A stretch of DNA of 64,000 bases from Platerodrilus igneus. Lineage: Eukaryota > Arthropoda > Insecta > Coleoptera > Lycidae. Numbering within the stretch: the first letter of the stretch is position 1; each line of letters starts with the position of its first letter. The position numbers were made by a program, and so were the translations under genes. This document shows positions 1-12,801 of this stretch, piece by piece. The notes under the pieces are model-generated. The model ran no database searches and was not told where the DNA came from. It was given only the letters and a program-made list of their open reading frames with translations. Location: contig JARFIW010000453.1 in the NCBI GenBank assembly GCA_036346225.1, positions 2,046,001 to 2,110,000 on the forward strand, in the 5' to 3' direction.

Positions 1-640
1 TTGTGTAAATATGGTAGCTTTTAAAAGTCAACCACTATTTGCGCTAGAATTAGTAAGATAATTATTGAATATGGCTTATGTAACAGTCTCTTAGGATAAC
101 CATTATTTAATAAAGTATAAACTGGTAGTTTTTTATTTTTATTGATGAATTGAGGTTTAGATATCTGCTCAATACGATAAGATACAGCTTTGACAGTATT
201 GAGTTTGTGCTGCATTGACTAATTGGAGAAGAAATTCAAGTACCTACCCGAATTTGTGGATTTCATGTACCAACCAAAGGTTAAAAGATTGTTTGGACCC
301 CTGATAACTGACATCGAGAAAATGTAATCTACCATATACTTCCAATTCATATGTGTTCATTAAAATTATTGAACGTTGTATGGTTTGGTCAATAAATTGA
401 CTGGGTAAGGAGTAAATGATGTCATCAACATACTTAACAAGAAAAACATCTCATAAGGTAGTTTTGGTAAAACTGCTCACAATAGGTTATCCATAATAAT
501 CTGGGCTGTGACGGAGATAGAGGTGATCCGATTAGTATACCAAAAAGTTGGAGATAATATTTATCATAAAAGACAAAATAAGTATTATTGAAGACCAAAT
601 TAACGATGGCAAAAAATAAATCTTCAGACATCTTATAATT
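1..640 (-). pseudogene. Penelope-like element reverse transcriptase fragment
   Basis: Reading the minus strand, positions ~631-434 encode a segment with the RT core motif GSPLSP preceded by a Y-x-Q-x-x-G-like lead-in. After a frame change, positions 432-421 encode YVDD, the catalytic RT box, followed by a stretch ending in FLDV (palm domain). Positions ~110-21 give a NGYPK motif that closes the RT region in Penelope-like elements. The order and motifs are characteristic of PLE reverse transcriptases, which prime on nicked DNA or telomere ends. No GIY-YIG endonuclease is visible because the window edge truncates the C-terminal side. At least one frameshift near 434 and stop codons make it a dead copy. 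PLE identity is judged by motif only. Confidence 0.75.
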
Positions 641-656
641 ACTCCCTTTATGTTTG

Positions 657-1190
657 TTGTGGTTCGTTTTGTATTTTTCTTGATCTTCTTTGGGAATTAA
701 ATCACTCGTAGTTGTTAAAATCGTCTTTATTTACGTTTCGATCCATGACCTAGAATCGTTGTCAGTATAATAAAAATTTTCAAGTTTGACATTTATAGTA
801 GTATTAAGTAAGTAGATTTATTGCATAACTCAATATAGGTTATTAGTTGACAAACTGTAGGTGACTTTGATTTATTAATGTTTGATATATGTGGTTTGAA
901 TTTTAAAGTTTAGAAGAATGAGTGTATTCAATTTGTGTTGCGCTCTGGGAGCGACTTTGAGGTAGCCAATACGCTTAACGTGAAATCAGCTAATTAAATT
1001 TCATATAAATTGAATAACTTGATGTTTGGAATACATTTTTTAACATGTTTCTATTTATACGGTTGAGAGGATTGGTTAATAGAGAAGTGTTTGAATACAT
1101 TACCGTAAGGCTTAAGCAGCTGTTTTTTTATATTTATTATTAGGAGGAAAACTCATTATGATTTAGGCTACCTCTTTGGTAGATTTTAAC
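657..1190 (-). repeat. PLE terminal repeat with hammerhead-like motif
   Basis: This block lies directly upstream (minus sense) of the PLE reverse transcriptase and recurs at 29,308-29,790 in the same orientation with clear but imperfect identity. Positions 732-765, read on the minus strand, contain CTGACAA, then a hairpin, then GATCGAAACG. This resembles the hammerhead ribozyme core (CUGANGA, stem II, GAAAC) known from PLE terminal repeats. The G of the catalytic CUGANGA is replaced by A, so this copy is probably inactive. Confidence 0.6.
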
Positions 1191-1849
1191 TTCTCAAAGA
1201 AATTTAAGGAAAAAACTTATAATGAGGTTCAATCTTGTTCCAATTTTCTTTGGTGGTGGTGAGGACCAAAGGTAGATGAATATTAGTAAATAAAGAGGTT
1301 ACTTCTAACGAACTGGTAATGTGCTCCATGGACAGATGGAATTTCCTAAATTAATTAACAAACACAAAGCTGTCCTTTATTTTGTATCCCTCAAAAGTGA
1401 AAGTCAGTTGAAGAACGCTGGATAAAAAAGTGACAATACCATGTGTTGTGTATTCACTTTGAGCTGATAGGTCTCAAAGTAAGAACAGGTTTATGTATTT
1501 TGTGTACACCATAGTATTTACCTGAGGTGGAATTACAAATACTAAGTTGTTGCTTTTCAAAATCATACATCTTTTTATTGTAAAGAATCTTTATATGGTC
1601 ATTTATTTTTTTGTGGTAGTAAATGTAGCTTCCCTTTATAAAAGTTTATATCTAAACTTGGTCAGATATGTATTTTTTTACTTTATAAAACTGCTCATTC
1701 TGTCCATTGTAATACTGATTATTCTTTGGATTGTTTGCAAAGTTAATAATAATCGTGGAGACTTTTCTTCTAAGGATGTCTTTTCTTCTTTGGGATAATT
1801 CATTGGTATCAATAATGGTCTTGATTTTACTAACTTGCTGAGACCGATG
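1191..1849. other. AT-rich stretch, no supported gene
   Basis: The 83-codon plus-strand ORF at 1,547-1,798 is a run of hydrophobic AT-rich codons with no recognisable domain and no supporting signal. Part of this stretch may be the 5' portion of the PLE or the 3' side of the gypsy remnant, but no boundary is visible. Confidence 0.4.
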
Positions 1850-2640
1850 TCTTTTGCTTGCAGTTGTAAACTAAACTTAGGTCCAAGAGATAGAAAATTT
1901 CTTTCTAACTCGTACTACACCAACTTTGTACCCTCTCTAAATTACTATAAGTACACATGTTCTCTTCTACTGTATAGTTACTGTGACTATTTTGACATCA
2001 ATGAGGTTTGAAGTAAAGTTTTTATAAGTTGGTGCCAAGATGACAGATCCATGCACGTCCCAAAAATGGGTTAAATTCATCTGGGACTACGTAAATTTCT
2101 TCATCTGATGATCTATTGTTATAGCAGGATACAACAGTTTTTCCAAGTGGATAAATTATATTTTTAGTATATGGTCCAATTAAGATATTTAACTTTTAAG
2201 TTTTGCGTTTAATTGAAGTGCCTTAAAACCAGATTTTGGTAGCAATGTAAATCCCATACCTGAGTCGATTTCAAACTGTTGTGCCTTACCTTTAATAAAT
2301 ACAACTGTGTAATCTTTGTATCATGAAATCCTGTATTGATATAGATGTCAATATTTTTCTTGATTTCAAAGAATTCCCAACTCTGTGTTTCTTCCTGAAG
2401 TTTTTGAATCCCCTTTTATGTCTAGTAATGTGCCAACGGACACTTTCCTGACATACCACTTTTACCACAATCAGAACATTTTAGATTGTCAGTATAGATT
2501 CTACATTCTCTTGACAAATGGGCAGCCTTTCCACATCACATTAATAATTGGTCAATGCCTAATTCCTTATAATCGATATGCGAATGGATATTATCTGAAC
2601 TTATAACATTTATTTTCTCAATGTTCTAGTTTATGCGATC
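1850..2640 (-). pseudogene. Ty3/gypsy gag-pro remnant (zinc knuckle and protease)
   Basis: The minus strand, read in shifting frames, gives a CCHC-type knuckle region around 2,525-2,430 (HLSRECR, then CSDCGKSG), as in the nucleocapsid end of gag. It then gives the segment FEIDSG at ~2,275-2,258, the aspartic protease active-site motif of gypsy-type elements. Further on (about 2,200-2,030) comes a segment ending in PFLGRAWI, matching the protease/RT linker region of the same retrotransposon class. Several frameshifts and stops are present, so it is non-functional. It lies on the same strand as the gag N-terminal fragment at 6,664-7,195. I infer that the two were one element, now split by a LINE. 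Confidence 0.6.
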
Positions 2641-3185
2641 ATCATTAGGTCTTGTCTTGGAACTGGTTAGATGCATACCTCATTGTATCTTATTCTGAGC
2701 TAACCTACACATTTCCCTGAAATTCCCACAGCGTACAGCTTTCACTATCTGTGTGCAATAGTCTAGTCTATGTTTACTTCTACCTCTCTTTTTTCCAATC
2801 TTTGCTTGTAATCTCGTACTATTCCCCAAATGCCTTAGAACGTGTCCTATCTTAGTTCTCCTATTCTTTTTTGTTTCCCAATGATATCTTTCCTTCCCTA
2901 ATATTTCTAGAACCTCTTTGTTATTAACTTTGTTTGTCTATGCTATCATCATCATACATCTGAAACACTACATTTCAGAAGGCTTCTACCTCTTTCCTGT
3001 ATGCTTCTCCTACTGTCCCCATTTCATAGCCATACAGTCTTGTGCTCCACATATTTGCTTTCAACAATTTTTTCCTTGTTTTTATGTTTGTTATCTTTGA
3101 ACATAGCAGCGGTTCTTTCTTATTAGATACAGCACGGCTTCTTTTCTATTGTTTTCTAAATATATACCATATTTCACCGATATTC
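2640..3185 (-). mobile_element. Second 3'-end fragment of the minus-strand LINE
   Basis: About 250 bp at 2,670-2,915 and the following block to ~3,180 parallel 3,380-3,870 closely. Shared words include CCTACACATTTCCCTGAAAT and a tract encoding (minus sense) the FEMWCC-like C-terminal region of LINE ORF2. It is therefore a second copy of the same LINE 3' terminus in the same orientation. Confidence 0.6.
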
Positions 3186-3364
3186 AGTGGTATGCAAAGG
3201 GGGTTAAGCAACCTAAAGGCTACCAAATCCCCCAACACTTAAACATTTGCCGAGTTAATAGTTTTCTAATTTCTTTAGCACAGTCAACATTTGTTGAGAA
3301 TATTGCAAAACCAATACCTGTAGTTGTTTACAATAATCATCAGGTTTAAGTACAGCTATTTTTT

Positions 3365-5270
3365 CCACCATTAGCTTTTCTGTTTTGGAATTGGTTGGGT
3401 ACATACCTCCATAGATTTCTATTCTGGGCTAACCTACACATTTCCCTGAAATTCCTGCAACCTACATCTTTCACTATCTGTTTGCAGTATTGTAACCTAG
3501 GTCTAACTCTACTCTTTTTTTCCTATTTCTGCTTCTAATATATTCTGCACTATTTCCTTATGTCTTAGTATAACGTGTCATCCTATCTCTCCTATTTTTT
3601 TACTGTTTTTCATATATTTCTTTTTTGCCGTCCCATTTCAGAACCTCCTTGTTCTTAACCTTGTCCGTCTATGATATCTTCATCACAGCACCACATTTCA
3701 AAGGCTTCTATCTTTTTCCTGTCCACCTCTCCTACTTCCCAAGTTTCACAGATGTACAGTGCTGTGCTCCACGCATATGCGTTCAGCATATTTTTTTCTT
3801 GTTTCCATATTCATTGTCTTTGAACATAGTAGTTGCTTTTTATTTTTAAATGCAGCTCAGCCTTGTGCTAATGTTTGTTTAATATCGTTTGCACTTTTCA
3901 CATTTTGCGTTGATCTTAAACCTCTTGTGAGTTCTCGTTTCCTATTTGTATTCTGGTTTTTTATTTAGTTTTTCGTTCTTTGTTTACTAGTACTTTAGTT
4001 TTATTTTTGTTGATTGTCATACCATATCTCTCTGTTTTCATTGTATTAAGAGCAGCTTCTAACTCTTCCTTGTCAAATGGTAATACCGCTATATCAACTG
4101 CAAATCTAAACATATCAATCCTTTGTCTCTGCATAATAATTTCAAATGTCTTCTTGCATTTGACAGTATCCAGTGCTTGCTCGATGTACAAGTTAAAAAT
4201 TAACGGGAATAGAGCCCATTCTTGTCTCACCCCTTTCCTAATATATATTTCTCTATGTTCCTGATATAATTCTATTAGAGCCGTTTGCTCTTTGTATGAG
4301 TTATGTACTATCTGTGTATCCCTAGAACTCATTCCAATCTTTTGGGTATTTCGAAAAAAAATTTACATTTTACATTGTTGAATGCTTTTTCCAGATCTAC
4401 AAACCTTATATACATGCTTTCTCCTTTTTCTATTGTTTTCTCCATTATCACTCTCGAAGCTAAAATAGCCTCCCGTGTTCCCCTGTTTTGCCTAAACCCA
4501 AATTGATCTTCTAGTATTTCTTCCGCCTGTTTTTATACAATTCTAGTTTATATTTTTGATACGTGTGCCATTAAACTTATTGCTCAAAAATTTTCACATC
4601 TATACTATACTCCTCTCATTTTGGTATAGTGACTATGATCTTATGTTTGAAGTCCTTGGGTATCTCGTCTGCCTCGTACATATAGCATACAAGTTGGAAG
4701 ACGTTCAATGGCTTTTAAAGCTTCTGTTTGCACCTTATCTATACCCTAGTGCCTTACCATTTTTCAGATCCTTTAACTCTAATTCAAACACATCTCTAAG
4801 TATAGGATATCCTGTCATCATTTTCAATGTCTGATTCCTGTTCTAGTGTTTGTAGTTCATGTCCTACATATATATTCTCTATATATTCTTGCCATCTAAC
4901 CACTCTCTATATTTTCTATAATGATGTCTTCTTCTACATCCATTATATTTTTTCTATACGGTTTTATATCCCTAAATTTCATCCTAATTAGTTTCTATGC
5001 TTCATCTGTCTTTCCTATTTCCAGCTTAGTTTGTACCTCTGCACTTTTTATCAATCCAATGTTCTTTAGCTTTCCTGCATTTGCGAATAATTTCCCATTT
5101 CATGGCTTTGTATCTCTGTTTTAGTACTTCTGGTCAGTTTTTGTATTTTCGCTTTTCTATTATTAAATTTAGGATATCCTTTGATATCCATAGTTTCCTA
5201 TTTTCTCTTTGTGTGTAACCCAGAACCATGTCTAAGCTGGATTTAATGTCTCTACTCACCACCACGATAA
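3365..5270 (-). pseudogene. LINE (non-LTR retrotransposon) ORF2, decayed
   Basis: The minus strand encodes, in N-to-C order, a pre-RT linker (RENRKLWISKDI near 5,220-5,170), QFGFRQNRGTREAI (~4,510-4,460) and RT domain A as VDLEKAFNNV (~4,400-4,370; the usual D is N). A 123-codon open segment at 4,332-3,961 follows, with GVRQ...PLIFNLYIEQAL and FAVDIAVL, where the canonical FADD has become FAVD. The LINE C-terminal motif FEMWCC follows at ~3,700-3,680. No endonuclease is visible upstream, so the copy is 5' truncated, as is usual for target-primed insertions. Loss of catalytic Asp residues and frameshifts mean it is dead. The clade is uncertain. Confidence 0.75.
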
Positions 5271-6663
5271 ATAATCTTGATCACTACCTACTGCTTTAAT
5301 ATATTGTTAAATTACCAGCTAACTCTACCCTGAGCCGAAATCCTATATACCTCATTGGATCCATGGGTCCTATAAAAGTACACGAAATATAAAGTAAATA
5401 AAGATTTGGATTGACCTGCGGTATCTTTTACTCTTTTCCAATAATCACTATAAACATTTAACTTATAAATTTCATGAGTAAAATATTAAAGGCCAAGTGC
5501 ATGCATTTGGGGAACATTAATCTAATATATATTTTACGATACCAAACATGATTTAAATCGGTGGAACACCTTGATGTAAGTAAATAATCCTTGGGATCTC
5601 CCCAAAAGTAGCACTTTCCCAAGAAGAAAACTTCATAACTAGCTTCTAAACATAACTCCTAAAATCGAACTGAAATATCGAACCAATGATGACCCAATAA
5701 ATTCTTAATACCAAACTCCCACTTTATTCAATTGAATTTCAACACGCCGAATAAGGCAATTAATAACTTCAATACTTTTTGAGTAACGGAAAGTAAATGT
5801 AGTTAATACATCAACTAGAATTACGGTTAAAACATTAACAAGAACAAAAACGTTAAAATGCAAAGTACATGCAATAAGTAAAAGGTACTTAAAATAAATC
5901 AAATTAAGAAATACACCTGGCGTGCCGCCAACTTACTAGCATGCTCATCTAGCACGAAAATGGTTGTTTCACAAATCAGGAACAATCCCATTAAATACAA
6001 TAATAAATAATTATTACTCTACACTAGGAACTCCACTAACATAATCCCATAATAAATAATACGGATGACTTAAATTTCAAATAATAAATCTGAATAATAA
6101 TTAGGAAGAGCTCCAAACCATTCGTACTGCTCTGTCAAGGTGTAAAATTAAAGAGAGCGTTCACTTGTCGAAAACAAGTGATAACAGGATTTGAATTGGA
6201 AACCACATCTGTCACATAGGCGTCGTCAATTTTAAGAAGAATTCAAATGACTATAACTATTGTTGTATACTGAATATAAATATGGAACAAACTTGTACCC
6301 TATCGAAAACTATTACTAAACTCAATATTCCTTAAAGAAGACTGAATATAATTTCTTACAGATAAACGAAAATTGAATTTAATGAAATTATTTCACAGCC
6401 GTCACTGTTGATCGTTAAAAGCTAATCTACATTATTACTGATTCTATCCATTGGGCAATTACTTTAACTACAAATTTAAAACACACTGACATTGGCGGTA
6501 TCTAAGCAGATGTAACCCTGCAAAATTGTAAACATGAATCGTAACTGAAATGTAATTTAAACTATTCGTATAGTCTACAGAAACTACTTTGGAAATCCAT
6601 TGTAAATTGTATACCTTTTTTAAATTAACAAATAATCACCATCACCCTCTTTTACAGTTATTA
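5271..6663. other. AT-rich spacer, no gene supported
   Basis: No recognisable coding segment was found. The longest ORF (65 codons, minus, 5,705-5,902) has no motif. A small perfect inverted repeat (CACTTGT...ACAAGTG) sits near 6,163-6,181. The stretch may hold mutated retrotransposon sequence between the LINE and the gag fragment, but I cannot show it. Confidence 0.4.
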
Positions 6664-7195
6664 AACATGAAATATATTTACAAAACCAAGTACAGAACGG
6701 GCTGTAACAACTGAATTATCACTAATGCTCCTTATAAATTGTGCTCTGAGAAATATATCTGTGTTGTTAAACTTGCAATCACACGTAGAACCAAAATTGC
6801 AGTCGATTGTATTGTGTCTTAGTTCAGCAACATATTCTGCAATGAATCGATTTAAAGGTTGATGCCTGCATAAGAACGTATGTTCTGAGACAAGAATATT
6901 TTCCTTCAGGCATAAATATTTTTCTAGGTTTTCACAAGTTAATAATAATCAAATTTTGCAGGTGTTTTTGGCGCTACCAAGGCTGTGAGGTTGCTTTATG
7001 TGTAAAATCCAGCAGAGCTTAATAAACATTTGTGCCACATAATTTTTATTTTGAAATGCATTCTTTAACTTTAAATAGTTTTTAAAGCGCTGCCAGTAAC
7101 ATTTAAATTTTTCCTTTTCCAAATTAAAGTTTTCAAACGTTGGAACGAACATAGTGGGACTAATATTCGATGTTTGATTGCGAAGTTTCCTGGCA
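6664..7195 (-). pseudogene. Ty3/gypsy gag N-terminal fragment
   Basis: The minus strand from 7,152 reads VPTFENFNLEKEKFKCY and then YLKLKNAFQNKNYVAQMF, typical of the matrix/capsid start of arthropod gypsy-type gag. After a one-base shift near 7,020 it continues through LVAPKTPAKFDYY (~6,980-6,940), then CRHQPLNRFIAEYVAEL (~6,870-6,825) and LRAQFIRSISDNS (~6,760-6,715). These residues follow in the expected order for this gag class. In-frame stops occur after FDYY and in the LVKT segment, so the protein is broken. The matching zinc-knuckle/protease part lies at 1,850-2,640 on the same strand. Confidence 0.7.
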
Positions 7196-7716
7196 GACAG
7201 GCATAGCTGATAGAAACTGTCGAAATTGGTCTTCGTTCATACTTGTGTGGTGTTGATTCTTATTTGGTATTTTTCCTCGTTACCAAGTTGTTGTTTCTCA
7301 ATTTAATATAACTTCTACAGAGAAAAGGACGACTAATATCATTTATTATGTTGAGTAAATTTGAATAATAATTCTCATTTTCAATGACATCTTTGTTTAA
7401 CTAAATATACATAACAGTTACTTAAAATTTTTTTATAATTAATTCATCAAAGATATGCTATGTAAAATTGATGCAAGTTTTGCAACTGCAATCAGAGTAA
7501 AAACATGCCGTTTAGTAATAATGGGTTACCGTAATACATTTAGTTCAGATATAGGCTGATAATTTTTTATTAATTGTCTCTATTTCCTTTAAAAATAAAC
7601 ACTATCACAACTTGTGTCTAAGTACAAGATACTTCAATTTCATTCGATGATTTTATGATAATATATTGTAATTAGCTAGAAAGATCGTGTGCAATAACTT
7701 TGAAAATTAGATATTT
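7196..7716. other. AT-rich spacer before the tandem duplication
   Basis: I see no coding, RNA or repeat signal here. The left border of the duplicated unit falls at 7,717-7,721. Confidence 0.5.
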
Positions 7717-7794
7717 TAGTATGTATTTAAATATTCCTATGGCATTTTTGTTAAAAATTTGTTTTGAAATGTTTTCAGTGTTAATTGTAGACTG

Positions 7795-8019
7795 GTGATT
7801 TATAAAGGAAGATCAACGATTAGTTTTGCTTTTTTTGCAGCTTACCAGATAGACGTTATTTTTATGACAAATCGCCAACAGCTCCATAATCATGTATATG
7901 AAAAATATAATGTTACTACTTGCAATGTTTTTAAGTTTTACTTTCATAACTTACATCAATATCACATTTGTACACGAGATACTGCACTGTTCAAACACGA
8001 GCTTACGAAACAGCTTTAG
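7795..8019 (+). other. 74-codon open frame of unknown significance, copy 1
   Basis: An open frame of 74 codons starts at GTG rather than ATG and is preceded by a splice-acceptor-like TGTTTTCAG (7,770s). The predicted peptide is basic and rich in H/Y/N with no recognised domain. It is identical in copy 2 (15,470-15,694), but the two copies are so similar overall that this says little about selection. It could be a terminal exon of an unseen gene or chance. Confidence 0.2.
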
Positions 8020-11000
8020 TTGTCACATATGTGCTGTAGTGTTCAATTAAAACCCTTTATAGTAGTATCAAAAATATCCCTGTGTATTATTGATTTTTCA
8101 TGCCAGATTGGTGCTATAGAAATTTGAATCAAAATTGAATAAAATAATCTTATTCAAAATGTAATGGTAAAAAAGCAAAATGCTTTTTATAATTGTATGT
8201 AAGTAGTCTTCTACTTGTGCCATTTACTACAAACTGCATAACATGTACATCATTGCAAATCTGTAATTTTTCATGATTACCTAGTTAAGCTGAACTGATT
8301 TGTATTAAGGGTACATTTGTACCAAGGTTTGCTGAAACGGAAATGACATTGCTCGTGTATTAAATAAAATGTATGGGAAAAGTAGAATATGATGGGTAGA
8401 GACCTTTGTATTTTTAATATTAAAATTAGTCTACAATGAACCATAACTTCCATTTGTCTTATTCTTTCGGAACCCACTGATTATTTGCGACACTTTGATA
8501 TTAAATATTAAACCTGTCGGAAGTAAATGAAGCTAAAGATTTTTATGTTTTCGACAAAGATGTAGTTAATTTTTAGAATTAGTTAAAAGTTTAAATGTAG
8601 AAACTACTATTTGGTACTTTTATCAATACTGTTAAATTTCGAGCTCGATTATTACTGACGTAATTAAGAGTTGGCTATAATTCAATTCATTTTTTAATTG
8701 ATGTATTTCCGAACTGCATGGAGCAAGACAATCTTTAAACTTTAACTGTATGCAGACATAATGACACTGAAGAATTGTTATTTTAATGGTTGTACTTGTG
8801 AATTGAATGTTAATATAAACGTATTTATGGTGGTAAGTTTTAAATGAACGACTAATAGTTCTTTTTAATATCGTATTTACAATTTCAATATAATGTAATT
8901 CAATTAGAAATATACAGTAGAAAATTTTTTACATTTTATAAATTTCTATTTGCTATTAGAATATAGTTATATGCGATGGGTATATATTCTAATATCGATT
9001 ACATATTACAACACAAAATATATTATATCAGATCTGGGATGCTTTTTAATATATGTGCTCCTGATTATTTAATAAATGTTGGTGCATCACTAGTGTTGAA
9101 AATCTACAACTATGATTTCTAAAGTTGTATGTGTATACCTTATTTTATAAAGTTATGTTTTTGCCACATGTATATATGATAGTTCTAAATTATTATAACA
9201 ATTTGCAATGCATGAAATTATGCTTGAATCTTGCAAAATGAACAGGATCTGATCTGTTTTAATGGTAAAAGTTGCACTTTCCTAGATTAATACTGAAAAT
9301 TATGGCTCGTATTTAATGTTTTCTACTTGTTGAATACCTTATTGTACATTTTCACACTAACCCCATGTTACTGGCTATTAATCTTTTATTGTTTTTATCT
9401 ATATAATATAAGGATGTCATTGACATATACTGTTTAAAATTATTATTTACTGATTGCAATTAATTGTATGTTGTTAAACTATTACGGTATGAGTTTTTGA
9501 AATAATCAATTGTTACCCTGGAAGTATAGAAAACATGTAACTTGCAACCTTCTGAATGTTATATAAAGTTTATGCTGGATCGTTCAAGTTTAACCTGTAT
9601 TTCTTTGGGAAATAGAAAATTTATTAAAAAGGTTTTAATTTTAAATTTTAGTCTGTATTATTTAAATATAGGGGGTAAGATTTATCTAATATGAAATTTT
9701 CAAAATTGTTTCTTTTTCATGTTTAGCTACCATAACGTTACTGATTTAGTCATTGCATACAATAGAGACTTTTTATTTAAAAAAACCATAAACCACGACC
9801 GTTTTCAAAAAACTTTATACAAAGCATTGCTATGTAAGTATTTAAACACTTTCTGAAAATAAACTGCAACTATTTGACTAATACTGATGTACATAAAGAG
9901 GCAACTTCTGAATGTGATCTGTGTCTGAACTTAATTATTGAATCTTTGTAGAATAGTAGGTAGTTGATGGACATAATTTTTTGCAACATTACAACAATAC
10001 AAAACAGTCTAGTGCCAGCACTTTGCTATTGCAAAGAGACACCCATCAATTTTAATACATAATAATAATTTGTAAAAAACACCTGGAGTGTACAAATAAT
10101 TATTTTATATATCAATGTCGGTTGTGTTAACGAGCTTACACATATGCCTAGTAAAATATTCCTGGTACTATTTTAAATAACAGTTCCGATATGCAGGACA
10201 TTGACAGCAGCGCTGCAACGGCGGGATTTCAAAACGCTGATTTAAAAAACATTCCTAATGTGGGGGGGGGGCGTGCATGTGCATGTAAATATTTATTTAT
10301 TGCTGTGTTTTTGAAGCTACATTTGTTGTACACCAAATGCTGTGAGATATCATAGCTCGTTTCACTTACCTACTGTAATTCCTTGCCGTATTTCAGAAAA
10401 TACCACTTTTCAACACAGACACTGAATCTCAAACCTAAATTTAAAATTCATTTCCTCGACTGTATTAAACCTTTGCTACGATACTAAAGCACAAATATTT
10501 ACAAATAATATAATAAAATATCGAATAATGCAACTTTTTACAATATTAGATCGAGTAATAAAAAAAATAAAGGCCTAAGTTTCAGCTTACACCAACAATA
10601 ATTTTATAATTTACTTACAGCATTTGAGTATATTCACAACCATTTTACTCTTTCAAAAATATACCTTTTCTGCACAATAAGTGTAAACTGCCTTTTGTAG
10701 TACAAATAATAAATTTCCTAAATAAAAATCAGAGATTTAAATTGATTAAACCTAAAAGTTATACCTCTCACATTAAAAATTATCAAATTACAAAATACTA
10801 TACAAATTACAGATTTAAATATCTTTATAAAGTCTCGTACAAAAATCCCAAAGCTTAAACGTTATTCTAACCTTTATTCTCTATTGTCTCAAAATAACTC
10901 CGGACTCACCAGCCCTTCAATACTTTAAACTCCAAACAATACAAATATTAGGATTGCATTCTCGTATCAATTAATAATAAAATCTAAGTCACAACGTGAT

Positions 11001-11777
11001 TGTTCTAGTTTTGGAGTAAAACCGTGAAAGACAAGAAGAATGAAGAAGTCCTAAAATAATCCCCGATTACTTAACCTATTCAAAAAATGTAGGTCTAAGT
11101 TACACTTTTTCCAAAATTGGCAAAAATTAGCTAACTGCAGATACTATAATAATTATGAATACTTTAAACTTGCACTAATTTTTATTAATCACTGTATTCT
11201 TGATAAATAGCTTCATTTGTTTGTAGAGCGACAGGAATTAATTCATTAAAACTACGCTCGTCTAATTTATAACATTGTTCAGGAAATTTTCTATTCTCAA
11301 AGAGTAATAGTTCTGCTTAAAATCACGTCCGCTCCAATAATAGTGGTTTATATTCACAACAAAGCACACTCAACAATGCACAAATCGCTGTTATTGATCA
11401 AACGTAAAATCAAACCAATTCAAACTGCTATTTGTCCAAATGTTACTTCATAAACAGAATATTTACTTTGATGTCTAGACTTAGCACTGCAAATGTTAAT
11501 GGAATAATAAACTATTAAATAAAATTAAGTGTGTACATGCATGTAACAATAATAATTAATGGAATTTTCAGTGAAATTAACGATTTTTTCTTAATAAAAG
11601 TTTCAGTTGATAATAAACGAATGATGTCAGTGAAATATACATCCATTCAAATAATGTAAAAAGTAGTTCTATGTACCGAGTGATATCAAAAAAACATCAA
11701 GATTTTATTATTAATCATAAAGTTTGCTGTAATTTACAAAATGGTTCTTATTTCTCTTAGGAAAACTCTTTTATTGA

Positions 11778-11780
<3 letters not shown>
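8020..11780. other. Non-coding AT-rich core of duplication copy 1
   Basis: No ORF with domain content, no RNA gene and no transposon motif was seen. A ten-G run at ~10,261-10,272 (only four G at the matching place, ~17,937-17,940, in copy 2) and several short simple-sequence tracts are the only features. Confidence 0.5.

Positions 11781-11782
<2 letters not shown>

Positions 11783-11826
<44 letters not shown>
11783..11826. repeat. (TA)n microsatellite
   Basis: About 22 uninterrupted TA units, retained in copy 2 at 19,455-19,501. The flanks differ more between copies than the rest of the unit. Confidence 0.95.
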
Positions 11827-11832
<6 letters not shown>

Positions 11833-12494
11833 GCAGTTATATATACACCTTTCAGCTAGCGTATCACATACTACAAATTCATATATAATGAATATAAATT
11901 ATTCTTCTCACAAACCACATTTTAAATACACAATTTGCACTACTACCCTAATAAACAACTTTTAAACATGAGAACTATTTATCAATAAATACTTAATTAA
12001 ATATTTTCAGTAGAATTATTATTTATAAAAGATATTATCTATTTACTGCTATCTTAAATAATCATTCCTATAGAAAGTTATTCATCTAATTTAATATCCC
12101 TCCTTTATACAGTATTAAACTTGCTGAATTCTGTATGTTTATTATATTTTATCTAATCGCAAATCTTTTACGTGAATTTGCAACCTAAAAAATTAATTTT
12201 TTATGAAATTACTCGATTGAAACAAATTAGTTTATATATCTGATCTCTAACAGCCAAGTGCCACTTTGTGGGTTGCTTTAAATCTGAACGAGAGACGCCG
12301 GTTTGCAACAATAAAATAAAATTGTATGTAAAATAACAAATGTGGTGAAAAAATTTACCGCATTTAAAAACTATCACAACACTATAACACACCTGTTTAG
12401 ACAGAAGGTTAAAGGAGGGTTAAATGGAAGGAAATAGGGTTGGTATCCGATATTAACGAAGCTGTTAAACCGGCGCGAGAGAGCTTATAATGGA

Positions 12495-12746
12495 GTGTTG
12501 AGGCATACTAACTACGGAGAGCTTTATTGTTGCGATAAGAAACCCTCTTTTGTTGATCAACGCAAAATAGTGTGTGCCTTGATCACTGAGGAACTTACTA
12601 TTTATTTACAATGGGCAAAGGCCTCAACAAACAAGTACCCAATTTTTTACAAATCAATACCAATGTTTAATTTTTTTGAAAAATTGTTTAAGCAGTACAA
12701 CTTCCACTTAAATAGCAAATTTATCTTCAAATCTTTGATTTCATGA
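12495..12746 (+). other. 83-codon open frame, copy 1
   Basis: Open from GTG at 12,495 and identical in copy 2 (20,169-20,420). The predicted peptide contains VDQRKIVCALITEELTIYLQ and looks amphipathic, but I recognise no family. It is followed at once by the hammerhead-like PLE-type block, so it may be the eroded end of a transposon ORF. No splice or promoter evidence supports a host gene. Confidence 0.25.
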
Positions 12747-12801
12747 GTCAGTGTAAAAGTATAACTCCCTTTGCCATAATTTTCTTTTTTAATGTAATAT
12801 C

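Noticed and set aside
1547..1798. 83-codon membrane-like protein
   Set aside because: Low-complexity hydrophobic translation of AT-rich DNA with no motif or gene signals.
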